NCBI RefSeq assembly: GCF_017312405.1
Contig: NZ_BLTG01000071.1
Coordinates: 1-47,976, forward strand
DNA: 47,976 nucleotides
From: Mycobacterium sp. PO1
GTDB taxonomy: Bacteria > Actinomycetota > Actinomycetes > Mycobacteriales > Mycobacteriaceae
Reading direction: 5' to 3'
In this document: positions 35,090-43,217 of the stretch, in pieces
How positions within the stretch are numbered: position 1 is the first letter of the stretch
Layout: each line of letters opens with the position of its first letter
Made by a program: the position numbers and the translations under genes
The notes under the pieces: model-generated
Database searches by the model: none
The model's input: the letters and a program-made list of their open reading frames with translations, nothing else
Told to the model about the DNA's origin: nothing

Positions 35090-35719
35090 TCAGCGATGCT
35101 CGGCGGTGGGGCTCACCTGTCCGGCCACCGCGGGCATCGGCTCGCCCTCGAGTCGCCGTATCCAACGCTCGCAGAACGCAAAGGTCTCCGCGTGCCCGGT
35201 GTCGATGCCAAGGGCTCGTTCCATCACCAGCGCCTGCGACACGCTCGTGGCGAACACCGTCCACACGACCGGCGGCACGTCGGCGGTGCTGTGGCCGTAG
35301 CGCTGCAACGCCTCGGTGATCGCGCGGTTCTGCTCCTGCCGGAACCGTTCGGCGTAGTAGACGATCTCGGCCCGAAGTGCTTTGCGGTGGTTCGCCAGCC
35401 CCATGAACTCCATCGTCAGCCGGGTGGCCTCCGGCGCGGTGCTGAATCGCCACAGCGCCCACAGCGGCTGCGGCGACTGCAGAGCAGTCGTCAACACCGC
35501 CAGACCCTCCTCGGCGCGGCGATGGAAGACCGCCAGGAAAAGATCCTCCATGGTGCGAAAGTAGTAATGCACCAACTGCGGTTTCAGGCCCGCACGGTCG
35601 GCGACGCGGCGCGACGTCACCGCCGCGTAGCCCTCTTCGAGCAGCAGCTGCTCGGCGGCATCGAGAAGCACGACGCGGTTCTTCGCGTCCGGGGCTCCGA
35701 TTCGCCTCGGCGATGCCAT
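35090..35719 (-). CDS. TetR-family transcriptional regulator
   Basis: A 209-residue repressor-type protein. The N-terminal helix-turn-helix is clear (LLDAAEQLLLEEGYAAVTSRRVADRAGLKPQLVHYYFRTMEDLFLAVF, residues ~18-65). The helical ligand domain that follows is divergent, as usual. ATG 35719 is preceded by GGGGGGACGG. It is divergent from the cytochrome P450 gene. A 22-base near-perfect palindrome at 35782-35803 lies between them and is the likely operator, for itself and the P450. The ligand is probably a substrate or CoA ester of the local pathway. Confidence 0.9.
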   Translation of the reverse strand: MASPRRIGAPDAKNRVVLLDAAEQLLLEEGYAAVTSRRVADRAGLKPQLVHYYFRTMEDLFLAVFHRRAEEGLAVLTTALQSPQPLWALWRFSTAPEATRLTMEFMGLANHRKALRAEIVYYAERFRQEQNRAITEALQRYGHSTADVPPVVWTVFATSVSQALVMERALGIDTGHAETFAFCERWIRRLEGEPMPAVAGQVSPTAEHR

Positions 35720-35781
35720 CCGTCCCCCCGTTCGTGTGCAGCGATCTTCGTCGCGTCGTCCTTGACCCTAACTCTTACCCC

Positions 35782-35803
35782 ATGCTAAGCAAGTGCTCAG
35801 CAT
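35782..35803. promoter_or_regulatory. Candidate TetR operator between tetR and P450 genes
   Basis: ATGCTAAGCA, AG, TGCTCAGCAT: ten-base half-sites with a single mismatch. It is placed 63-84 bases upstream of the regulator start and 55-76 bases before the P450 start. This is the classic site for a divergently acting, self-controlling TetR protein. Confidence 0.65.
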
Positions 35804-35857
35804 TTTGAACGCGCTCGTCTCGAGCAGACGAGCCGCCGGCCCCGGGAGGCACAGCAC

Positions 35858-37138
35858 ATGACCGACTTCGACACGATCGACTACTTCACCGATCCGTCTC
35901 TCGTGCCCGACCCTCACCCGTACTTCGATCATCTGCGCAGCAAGTGTCCAGTGGTCCAGGAGCCGCACTACGGCGTCCTCGCGGTGACCGGTTACGAGGA
36001 AGCCGCGACGGTCCTCAAGGACAGCGACACGTTCTCGTCGTGCATCGCCGTGGCCGGCCCGTTCCCCCCGCTGCCGTTCACCCCCGAGGGTGACGACATC
36101 ACCGACCAGATCACCGCACACCGGCCGCAGATGCCGATGTTCGAGCACATGGTGACCATGGACCCTCCCGACCACACCAACGCGCGCTCGTTGCTGAACC
36201 GACTGCTGACGCCCAGCCGGCTCAAGGAGAACGAGGACTTCATGTGGCGGCTCGCCGACGAGGTCCTCGATGACTTCATCGAGGCCGGCCGCTGCGAGTT
36301 CCTCACCGCGTACGCAAAACCGTTCTCCCTCCTGGTGATTGCGGACCTGCTGGGTGTGCCCGAATCGGATCATGACGAGTTCCGCACCGTGCTGGGCGCA
36401 CCCCGGCCCGGCGCCAACGTCGGCTCGCTCGACCACAGCGACCTGGTGGGCGCGAACCCGCTGGAGTGGTTGGACGAGAAGTTCATCGGGTACCTGGAAG
36501 AGCGTCGCGAGAATCCGCGCGACGACGTGCTCACCGCGCTGGCGACTGCGAAGTACCCGGACGGTTCGACGCCGCCGGTGATCGAGGTGGTCCGTTCGGC
36601 GACGTTCCTGTTCGCCGCGGGCCAGGAGACCACCACCAAGCTGCTGTCCGCATCGCTGCGCGTCCTCGGCGATCACCCGGACATCCAGCAGAGGCTGCGC
36701 GCCGATCGCAGCCGGATCCCGATCTTCGTCGAGGAGGCGCTGCGGATGGACGCCCCGGTGAAAAGCCAGTTCCGGCTTGCCAAGAAGCCGACCAGGGTCG
36801 GTGACATCGACGTGCCCGCGGGAACGACGATGATGGTGTGCCCGGGTGCGGTCAATCGCGATCCGCACCGCTTCGAGCACCCGCACGAGTTCGACTTGGA
36901 CCGCAAGAATGTCCGCGAGCACATCGCTTTCGGCCGCGGCGTGCACTCCTGCCCGGGCGGGCCACTGGCGCGCGTGGAGGGACGAGTGTCCATCGAGCGG
37001 ATCCTGGACCGGATGGGCAACATCGAGATCGACGCCGACAAGCACGGGGCCCCGGGGCAGCGCAGTTACACCTACGAGCCGACGTTCATCCTGCGTGGCC
37101 TGACCGAGCTCAACATCACCTTCGACCCCGTGCGGTGA
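35858..37138 (+). CDS. Cytochrome P450
   Basis: A 426-residue soluble bacterial P450. The I-helix motif is AAGQETT (residues 253-259), the K-helix ExxR is Glu293-Arg296, and the heme Cys is Cys365 in FGRGVHSCPGG. All signature parts are intact. It would hydroxylate a hydrophobic molecule with electrons from a ferredoxin; no ferredoxin gene is adjacent, so partners must be encoded elsewhere. The start follows GGGAGG within CCCGGGAGGCACAGCAC. It is probably repressed by the divergent TetR. Its place next to acyl-CoA genes and an mce operon recalls the P450s that start sterol side-chain oxidation; the true substrate is unknown. Confidence 0.93.
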   Translation: MTDFDTIDYFTDPSLVPDPHPYFDHLRSKCPVVQEPHYGVLAVTGYEEAATVLKDSDTFSSCIAVAGPFPPLPFTPEGDDITDQITAHRPQMPMFEHMVTMDPPDHTNARSLLNRLLTPSRLKENEDFMWRLADEVLDDFIEAGRCEFLTAYAKPFSLLVIADLLGVPESDHDEFRTVLGAPRPGANVGSLDHSDLVGANPLEWLDEKFIGYLEERRENPRDDVLTALATAKYPDGSTPPVIEVVRSATFLFAAGQETTTKLLSASLRVLGDHPDIQQRLRADRSRIPIFVEEALRMDAPVKSQFRLAKKPTRVGDIDVPAGTTMMVCPGAVNRDPHRFEHPHEFDLDRKNVREHIAFGRGVHSCPGGPLARVEGRVSIERILDRMGNIEIDADKHGAPGQRSYTYEPTFILRGLTELNITFDPVR

Positions 37139-37190
37139 CGGTGCGAGGGAAACGGTGACAGGCTCAAGAGCGACGTTCTAATATTTGACA

Positions 37191-37625
37191 ATGCTCCTCT
37201 GCAGGTGGATTCCGCGTGTCTGCGTGGCGGGACTGTTCACAGCGACCGCGGTACTCGCCGTCGCGCCGGCGCAGGCCCAACCGGTCATGCACCAAATCCG
37301 CTACACCGTCGGAGCGAGCCAGGACATCGCCAACGCCGAGATCTACTATCGCGATGTCGATCCGCCCAACTGGGCGGACTACAGCCACAATCCGTACCTC
37401 TACACCCCCAACGCGGAAGCCAATCTCGGGCCCGGGCAGCCATGGGTGCTGGAGGCGACTCTGGCCAACCCCGACGACTGGGCGATGGTGGTGGTCGGTC
37501 TCCCCGGTCCCACCACAGCTCCGTTACAGGAGCCGGGTTTCGTGTGTGAACTGCGCGTTGACGACGTCGTGGTCGCGACGGACTCCGGCACCAAGGGCGC
37601 GCTCTGCTCCATCCGGCCCTGGTGA
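37191..37625 (+). CDS. Small secreted protein, 144 aa
   Basis: It has an N-terminal signal peptide (MLLCRWIPRVCVAGLFTATAVLAVAPAQA) with likely cleavage after AQA. The mature part of ~115 residues has a beta-rich look and two Cys (CELRVDD and CSIRPW) that could pair. The region VRYTVGASQDIANAEIYYRDVD...WVLEATLANPDDWAMVVV slightly recalls the soluble part of MmpS-type proteins, a weak similarity. TAATAT lies six bases before ATG 37191 and no ribosome site is seen, suggesting a leaderless transcript. It follows the P450 gene by 52 bases but has its own promoter signal. Confidence 0.75.
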   Translation: MLLCRWIPRVCVAGLFTATAVLAVAPAQAQPVMHQIRYTVGASQDIANAEIYYRDVDPPNWADYSHNPYLYTPNAEANLGPGQPWVLEATLANPDDWAMVVVGLPGPTTAPLQEPGFVCELRVDDVVVATDSGTKGALCSIRPW

Positions 37626-37687
37626 CCCGGGGCTGAGTACTGCAGCGGCATCACCACCGCGGCCGCATCCGTAGCGCGGCCGCATCT

Positions 37688-38116
37688 TCACTGCGGCGGG
37701 GGGTTCCCGCCGCCGGCCGACTGGTCGCCGCGCGCCCAGAAGGACCGGCCGTCCTTGGCGATGCATGTCAGGAACAGTCCGTCGGGCGCCTGGGCGACCT
37801 CACCTTCCAGCGCAGGGCACAGATCGCCCTCGTTCTTGACGCCGTGCATCTCCGGTGAGCGGAACCAGCGCGGCTCATACCGTCGGGGCGAGCCGCAGAA
37901 CACCAACCGGCCCCAATCGGTCACCCCGAACACGTAGTAGGTGGTGTTGCTGCAGTACGACCCCAGAACCACATTTGGCTGGATGCCCGGCACGCAGTTC
38001 GGATAGTTGCATTCCGCCCCCGGCGGCGAAGGTGGCGGCTGCGCGGCAGCGGGCGGCCCGCCAATCAGCCAGCTGAATGCCGACAAAGCAGCCGTCACTG
38101 CAACGAGAAAGCGCAC
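37688..38116 (-). CDS. Small secreted Cys-containing protein, 142 aa
   Basis: Signal peptide VRFLVAVTAALSAFSWLIGG-type ending AAAQ, then a Pro-rich segment and a mature domain with six Cys (ECNYPNC, GSYC, VFCG, DLC, LTC), likely joined by disulfides outside the cell. It ends in a Gly/Pro-rich tail. I know this only as a conserved mycobacterial secreted type without known function. GTG 38116 is chosen because the signal peptide starts there; the longer frame up to 38203 adds an unsuitable polar stretch and overlaps the divergent gene. Confidence 0.7.
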   Translation of the reverse strand: MRFLVAVTAALSAFSWLIGGPPAAAQPPPSPPGAECNYPNCVPGIQPNVVLGSYCSNTTYYVFGVTDWGRLVFCGSPRRYEPRWFRSPEMHGVKNEGDLCPALEGEVAQAPDGLFLTCIAKDGRSFWARGDQSAGGGNPPPQ

Positions 38117-38136
38117 CCGGCCATTTTTCCATGTGC

Positions 38137-38164
38137 GGGAACGAAATTCTCCCTTTTGGAGAGG
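38137..38164. promoter_or_regulatory. Candidate operator between divergent secreted-protein genes
   Basis: GGGAAC-GAA-ATTCTC (38137-38151) matches the 30819 element with one mismatch in the half-site. Overlapping it, ATTCTC-N7-GAGAGG (38146-38164) has the other spacing. It lies 21-48 bases from the minus-strand gene and 30-57 bases from the plus-strand gene, fitting control of both. Confidence 0.4.
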
Positions 38165-38193
38165 GCAGGTCTGACCACGATTAGGCTGAAAGA

Positions 38194-38712
38194 ATGCGTG
38201 CATCAGGTGTACTCGTTGGCATCGCGGCGACAGCGACGATGGTAGTGGCCAGTGTGAATCTGGGCCCCTCGGCCTACGCCGACGATTTCGGCACCGACAT
38301 CAGCGGAACATGGCGGGTGTTCTCCGATGGCGAGTGGGCCCGGACCAATGACGTCCTCATCGACCAGCAGTCCGTCCATGAGACGTGGACCGTGAACACC
38401 ACCTGTGTGAGCCCGATCGAGTGCTACGGCGAAGTGACGAGCAGCCTCGGTTGGACCGGCTCGGCGTACCTCAGGGACACCTGGATCATCGAGCATGAGG
38501 TGCCCAACTGGATGCCCTGTCCCGACGGTACGTTCGCCACCGGCCACCAGAAGTTTTGGGTGTGGGGTGTCGACCCGTCTACCGAGGAACGCGTCAGCAA
38601 GAACATCACGACGCTCGTGGGCCGTAACGTGACCAGGAGCAACAGCGGCGCCTGCGGCGTCAACCTGCCCAAGATCATCGAAATGCCGGTTCGGATCGAG
38701 AAGAACAGCTGA
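38194..38712 (+). CDS. Small secreted protein, 172 aa
   Basis: Signal peptide MRASGVLVGIAATATMVVASVNLGPSAYA, then a mature domain of ~143 residues rich in Trp, Thr and Ser with four Cys (TTCVSPIEC, MPCPDG, GACGV). The start GTWRVFSDGEW and the alternating polar pattern suggest a beta-barrel or beta-sandwich. The function is unknown. It is divergent from the Cys-containing secreted protein, with a shared candidate operator, and convergent with mceF (25 bases between ends). The ATG follows GAAAGA closely, a weak ribosome site. Confidence 0.75.
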   Translation: MRASGVLVGIAATATMVVASVNLGPSAYADDFGTDISGTWRVFSDGEWARTNDVLIDQQSVHETWTVNTTCVSPIECYGEVTSSLGWTGSAYLRDTWIIEHEVPNWMPCPDGTFATGHQKFWVWGVDPSTEERVSKNITTLVGRNVTRSNSGACGVNLPKIIEMPVRIEKNS

Positions 38713-38737
38713 CACACAACAGATCTGCCGCTCAGCG

Positions 38738-40393
38738 TCAGGTCGGCATCAGGTCAGTCCAGGATTTCGGCCCATCCCCACCCACACTGGTCAACTGCTG
38801 CAGCTGACCGTCCGGGCTGAGGAAACGACCTGTCTGTGGATCGTACGGCGCAGAGGCCACTGACGGACCAGCCTCCGCGCCACCGCCGAAGGCACTGGGT
38901 GCGGCGGGAACAGCTTGATCCGGATTGAGCGGCCCCTGCCCCGGCGGAAGGGGTGCCGGCGGCGGTGGCGGTCCGACCGGCGCCGGCGCCGGTGGCGCGC
39001 CCTCGGTGGCGAGTTCTGGCGCCAGCGGCGTCGGGGCGAGTTCCGGCGACAGCGGTGGCGTGCCGGCAGGCACTGCCCCCGGCGGCAGTGGGGTGCCTTC
39101 CACCGGTGCGTAGATCCGTTCCTCGAAGTCGACACGATCATCGAGTGGGACACCCTGCGCAACGAGGTTGGGGTCGAACGGATATGCGCCGAGAACGTGC
39201 TGTCGCATCGCGAGTGGCACGAATCCCCTCGGGTCGTTGCACAGTTCTACCGTCGGTGCCCGCTTACCGGGGTGACCCATGCAAGGGTAGTTTCGCGCGC
39301 CGCGGACGTTCATCGGCGAATCCTGGGGAAGCTTGCAGTACAAGCCGTCTGGAGTATCGAGTGTGGTGGTGTCTTCAGGCGAGCGCCACTGCGACGGCGG
39401 CAGGAACCCGACCGTACAGGGATTGGGGTCGCTGATGGTGAGCGCGAAGTCGCCCGACGGCAGGCCGGTGGGGTTGTTCCTGGGCAGGCCGAATGACTGC
39501 TGGGCGGCGATGATGCTCGGGAACAGCACGAGCAACTGTTCTATCGAGGGGTTGTACGTCACGAGGATCTGGCCGACGGTGGTGAGGTTGGCCAACAGGA
39601 CGGGCAACGTCGGCTTCACCCCGTCCAGAAGCCCGCTGACCTCCTGCGCGAAACCCGGACCCTGCTGCAGAATCGCGCGCACCTCGGGGTCGTTCTGGAC
39701 GACCTGCGCCGAGATGCCGTTGAGGCTGCGCGCCCACGTCCGGATCGCGTCAGCTGTCTCGGCTTGAGACTCCAGCAACGGACCGCTGTCCTCGACCAGC
39801 GCGCGCGTCTCTCCCGATACCCCGCTCACGTCCTCAGTCACCGTCGATGCCGAGTCGAGCAACGAGGCGAAGTCAGGTCCGGCTCCGTTGAACGCGAGGA
39901 ACGTCTCATCGAGCAGATCCTGGATCCGGTCCTTGGGCAGACTATCCACCAACGCGCTCAGCTGGTCCAGCATCGGACCAACCTGCTGGGGAATCGTCGT
40001 GTCAGAACGGGCAATTCGTGCACCGTTCTCCAGATAGGGACCTGAATCGGTGCGCGGCCGCAGGTCGACGTACTGCTCACCGACGGCAGACACACTGCGC
40101 ACCTCGGCAACGAGATCCGCCGGCACCTTCGGTGAGGTGTCCAACGACAGCGTCGCCTCCGCGCCGTCCTCGGTCAGGCGCACCTCCCGCACCTTGCCGA
40201 TCTGCACCCCGCGGTAGGTGACATTCGCGAATTGGTAGAGCCCACCGGTTGCGGGGAGCTCCATCGTGACGGTCAAGCGGCCGATACCGAGCAGTGTGGG
40301 CAGCTGGATGTAGGCGAACACCATGACAGCGACCCCGACGATCGAGGCGATGGTGAACAGCACCAGCTGCGTTCGAACAAAGCGGGTGAGCAT
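38738..40393 (-). CDS. mceF: Mce family protein F
   Basis: A 551-residue component of an Mce lipid importer. N-terminal membrane anchor (VLFTIASIVGVAVMVFAYIQL), an MCE/MlaD domain beginning TVTMELPATGGLYQFANVTYRGVQIGKV, a long helical region to about residue 330, and a Pro-rich, Gly-rich tail of more than 100 residues (PPPPPAPLPPG). The start ATG 40393 shares one base with the mceE stop (TGATG). The upstream frame to 40522 lies inside mceE. In the assembled complex six different Mce subunits form a hexameric channel spanning the periplasm. Confidence 0.9.
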   Translation of the reverse strand: MLTRFVRTQLVLFTIASIVGVAVMVFAYIQLPTLLGIGRLTVTMELPATGGLYQFANVTYRGVQIGKVREVRLTEDGAEATLSLDTSPKVPADLVAEVRSVSAVGEQYVDLRPRTDSGPYLENGARIARSDTTIPQQVGPMLDQLSALVDSLPKDRIQDLLDETFLAFNGAGPDFASLLDSASTVTEDVSGVSGETRALVEDSGPLLESQAETADAIRTWARSLNGISAQVVQNDPEVRAILQQGPGFAQEVSGLLDGVKPTLPVLLANLTTVGQILVTYNPSIEQLLVLFPSIIAAQQSFGLPRNNPTGLPSGDFALTISDPNPCTVGFLPPSQWRSPEDTTTLDTPDGLYCKLPQDSPMNVRGARNYPCMGHPGKRAPTVELCNDPRGFVPLAMRQHVLGAYPFDPNLVAQGVPLDDRVDFEERIYAPVEGTPLPPGAVPAGTPPLSPELAPTPLAPELATEGAPPAPAPVGPPPPPAPLPPGQGPLNPDQAVPAAPSAFGGGAEAGPSVASAPYDPQTGRFLSPDGQLQQLTSVGGDGPKSWTDLMPT

Positions 40394-41733
40394 CAGCCAC
40401 CACCTCCCGGGACCGGCGGCATCTCCCCGGGCGGCGAGGCCGCTGCCGGTTCGGGTACTTGCTCGCCGTACGGGCCGGCGAATATCTGCGACGACGTGAT
40501 CGGCTCCGACTGAGGCAGCCACGGCGCTGTCGGGGGTGGAGGCAGCACCGGCAGGACAGGGCCGGCCGCCGGTGGCATCCCGCTCGTGCCGGTCGCCAGG
40601 TCCGCAGGCGGCACCGCGTCCGGCGGTGGCGGTGCGACACCGAGACCCATCGGGTTGTAGGTGTAGTTGAGATAGTACGGATCGCCGGGTGCGGGAATGA
40701 GTTTGGCGTTCTCATCACCCCACCGAGTACCCAGTAGCAGCGTCTTCTTCAAGCGCGGATAGGTCAGATCGAACGTGGCGAACAGGTTGATGTAGTCACC
40801 CCGGGTGATGATGTCGGCGAAGGTGGGTCCGTACGGGAATGCGGAGGCCCACAACACCGCGAGATTCAGATCGGGACCGACGTCGGCCAGTGCGCCCAGG
40901 ATCGGCCCCAAGTTCTCCAGATTCTGAACCAAATCGTCACCCGCGTCATTGACCAGTCCGCTGGCGGTGTCACTGAACTGGCCCAGCTTCTCCAATGCCG
41001 TGGTGAAGCGGGGACGCTCGGCAATCAGGACATCGATGGCGGGTGGAATGTCGCGGAGCGCTTCGTCGATGGTCTGTTGCTGGCCGGCGAACTCGCCGGC
41101 GACACGTCGCAACTGCTGGATCGAGCCGACGATGTTGTCGCGTTGCTGGTCCAGCACACCCACGAAATCGTCGAGACGAGTCAGCAACTCGCGAATCTCA
41201 TCCTCACGGCCCGACAAGCCGGTGTTCATGTTGTGGATGATGTCGCCGAGCTGGCCGAGTCCCCCGCCGTTGACCACGGCCGACAGCGACGACAGCGTCT
41301 GTTCGGTGGTCGGATAGGTCGACGACGCATTGAGCGGCAAGGTAGCTCCTGGCGTCAGCCTGCCGGCCGGCTCTTCACCGAGCGGAGGGTCGAGAGCCAG
41401 GTGCATCGAACCCAGCAGACTGGTCTGTCCCACGGTCGCTACCGCGTTGGCCGGAACCACAACATCGGGTTGGACCGAGATCTCGACATCGGCGTGCCAG
41501 TCTTGCACCCTCATCTCTCCGACACTGCCGACGATGACATCGTCGATCATCACCGGCGAGTTCGATTCCAATGTGGCCACATTGGGGATCTCGACACGAT
41601 AAGTCACTGCCTCCGGCCCGCGACCCACCGCACCCGGCAGCGGCAACGAGTTGACCCCTTGGAAGGAGCAACCCGTCAGTGACACCGCCGCACCGAACAC
41701 GAGAACGGCCATTCGCTTCGTTGCACAAGTCAT
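40393..41733 (-). CDS. mceE: Mce family lipoprotein E
   Basis: A 446-residue lipoprotein subunit of the importer (LprK/LprN class). The lipobox SLTGC places the lipidated Cys at residue 22. An MCE domain follows (TYRVEIPNVATLESNSPVMIDDVIVGSV), then helices with repeated heptad-like patterns (ELLTRLDDFVGVLDQQRDNIVGSIQQL), and a Pro-rich C-terminus. ATG 41733 overlaps the mceD stop by four bases (ATGA). The lipobox identifies the E position in the operon with confidence. Confidence 0.92.
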   Translation of the reverse strand: MTCATKRMAVLVFGAAVSLTGCSFQGVNSLPLPGAVGRGPEAVTYRVEIPNVATLESNSPVMIDDVIVGSVGEMRVQDWHADVEISVQPDVVVPANAVATVGQTSLLGSMHLALDPPLGEEPAGRLTPGATLPLNASSTYPTTEQTLSSLSAVVNGGGLGQLGDIIHNMNTGLSGREDEIRELLTRLDDFVGVLDQQRDNIVGSIQQLRRVAGEFAGQQQTIDEALRDIPPAIDVLIAERPRFTTALEKLGQFSDTASGLVNDAGDDLVQNLENLGPILGALADVGPDLNLAVLWASAFPYGPTFADIITRGDYINLFATFDLTYPRLKKTLLLGTRWGDENAKLIPAPGDPYYLNYTYNPMGLGVAPPPPDAVPPADLATGTSGMPPAAGPVLPVLPPPPTAPWLPQSEPITSSQIFAGPYGEQVPEPAAASPPGEMPPVPGGGG

Positions 41734-43217
41734 GACGGCGGCATCCCTTCTGCCGGCAGCAGCGGGCCGGGCGCCGGGGCCTGCGGTGCCGGCGTGGGCG
41801 GCAGCAGCAGACCGTCAACAGTCTGCGGCTGAGCCGGGATGTTGGAGATGATATTGGGCGGCGCCGGTATCGGCGCTCCCGGGAACAGCGCCGGTGAAGG
41901 AATCGCAGGAGCATCGTCATCCGGCGCGTACAGACCCTGTGGGCCTGGCGGCGCGTTCCACCCTGGCGGTGGCGGCACGTCGCCCGCACCGAGATAGGCC
42001 GAGACATCCGGAAGCGGCTCGGGCGGATCACCCGGACCGGCACCGCCGGGCGCCAACTTCGGATCGGTGTAGATGAGCCGTTCCGGGCTGGTAGCCGGCC
42101 GCAGGTAGGCGTTGATCGGAAAGGGCAGGTTGCCGAAGTTCAACAGACGCAGCGCAGGGCCGAGATAGTTGGCGCACAGTTTCGCGGTCTCCGGCGCCGT
42201 CGTGTTCGCCACCCCGCCGATCAGTCCGCAGAAGAACCACACCGGGTTCGAGAAGTTGCTCAGCGAGAACGCGCCCGTGACGGCCCCCCCGTTCGGGTAC
42301 CAGATGTTGTTGAAGTTGCCGATGGCGTTGGGAACGATGTGTAGGACGTTTTCGAAATCCAGCCTCTGGTCGACCAGGATCTGGGTGACCTCCTTGAGGC
42401 TGCGAACCTGCTCGGTGGTCTGTTCCGTGCTCCCGGCAACGAAACGCTGGACCTCACCGATCGCGACCGACAGGTCCGACAGCGCCGCGTCCAGATCGGA
42501 CCTGCTGTCGTTGACCACGCTGGTGAGGCTGGCCAGGCGATTCTGGAATTGGACGATCTGCAGTTTGCTGTCTCGCAGCGCCCCGACGAAGATCTGCAGA
42601 TTCTTGATGATGTCGACGATGTTGCCGCTGCCCTCAGCGAATATCCGTGCGGCTCCGGATAACTGGGCCAGCGTCTCACGCAGCTTCACGCCGTTGTCGT
42701 CCATGGCGTTGGCGGCGCTGTCGACGAACCGGGAGATCGAGGTGCCCGATCCTACGGTCTGCGGGCCGAGGTCGGTGGCCAGGCGCATGAGCTGCGTCTT
42801 GACCTCGTCCCACTCGACTGGAACAGCGGTGCGGTCACTGGGGATCACCGCGCCGTCGGCCATGGTCGGACCGCCGCCAGATCGATAGGCCGGGGTCAGC
42901 TGCACGTAACGGGCAGCGACCAGATTCTGGGCGACGATCACCGCTTTCGCGTCCGCCGGAACCGGGAGATCGCTGTCGATCTCCAACGTCATCTTCGTTT
43001 CGGTACCGGCGGGTTCGATGTCGCTGATCGTGCCGACCTTGACCCCGGACACCCGAACCTCGTCGCCGGGGTAGATCGCGGTCGCAGTCGGGAAGTAAGC
43101 GACGATTGTCTTCGGGCCGAAGAACACCTGCCGGACAAGAAAAGCCGCGCCGGCCACGAGGATCAGGGCCAGCATGATCGCCGTGCCGGCCACCAGCCGC
43201 TTACGGGTTGCCGTCAT
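41730..43217 (-). CDS. mceD: Mce family protein D
   Basis: A 495-residue subunit with an N-terminal helix (GTAIMLALILVAGAAFLVRQVFF), an MCE domain (KTIVAYFPTATAIYPGDEVRVSGVKVGTI), an extended helical part, and a Pro-rich tail of about 100 residues. Two Cys (FFCGLIGG, KLCANY) are present in the post-helical region. ATG 43217 has AGGAGA eleven bases upstream and overlaps the end of mceC by 17 bases. The long upstream frame to 43397 is antisense-like sequence within mceC and is not used. Confidence 0.92.
   Translation of the reverse strand: MTATRKRLVAGTAIMLALILVAGAAFLVRQVFFGPKTIVAYFPTATAIYPGDEVRVSGVKVGTISDIEPAGTETKMTLEIDSDLPVPADAKAVIVAQNLVAARYVQLTPAYRSGGGPTMADGAVIPSDRTAVPVEWDEVKTQLMRLATDLGPQTVGSGTSISRFVDSAANAMDDNGVKLRETLAQLSGAARIFAEGSGNIVDIIKNLQIFVGALRDSKLQIVQFQNRLASLTSVVNDSRSDLDAALSDLSVAIGEVQRFVAGSTEQTTEQVRSLKEVTQILVDQRLDFENVLHIVPNAIGNFNNIWYPNGGAVTGAFSLSNFSNPVWFFCGLIGGVANTTAPETAKLCANYLGPALRLLNFGNLPFPINAYLRPATSPERLIYTDPKLAPGGAGPGDPPEPLPDVSAYLGAGDVPPPPGWNAPPGPQGLYAPDDDAPAIPSPALFPGAPIPAPPNIISNIPAQPQTVDGLLLPPTPAPQAPAPGPLLPAEGMPPS

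Noticed and set aside
36614..36634. Unusual P450 I-helix (Gln in AAGQETT)
   Set aside because: The Gln is at a variable position; the acidic residue and Thr needed for oxygen activation (Glu257, Thr258) are present.
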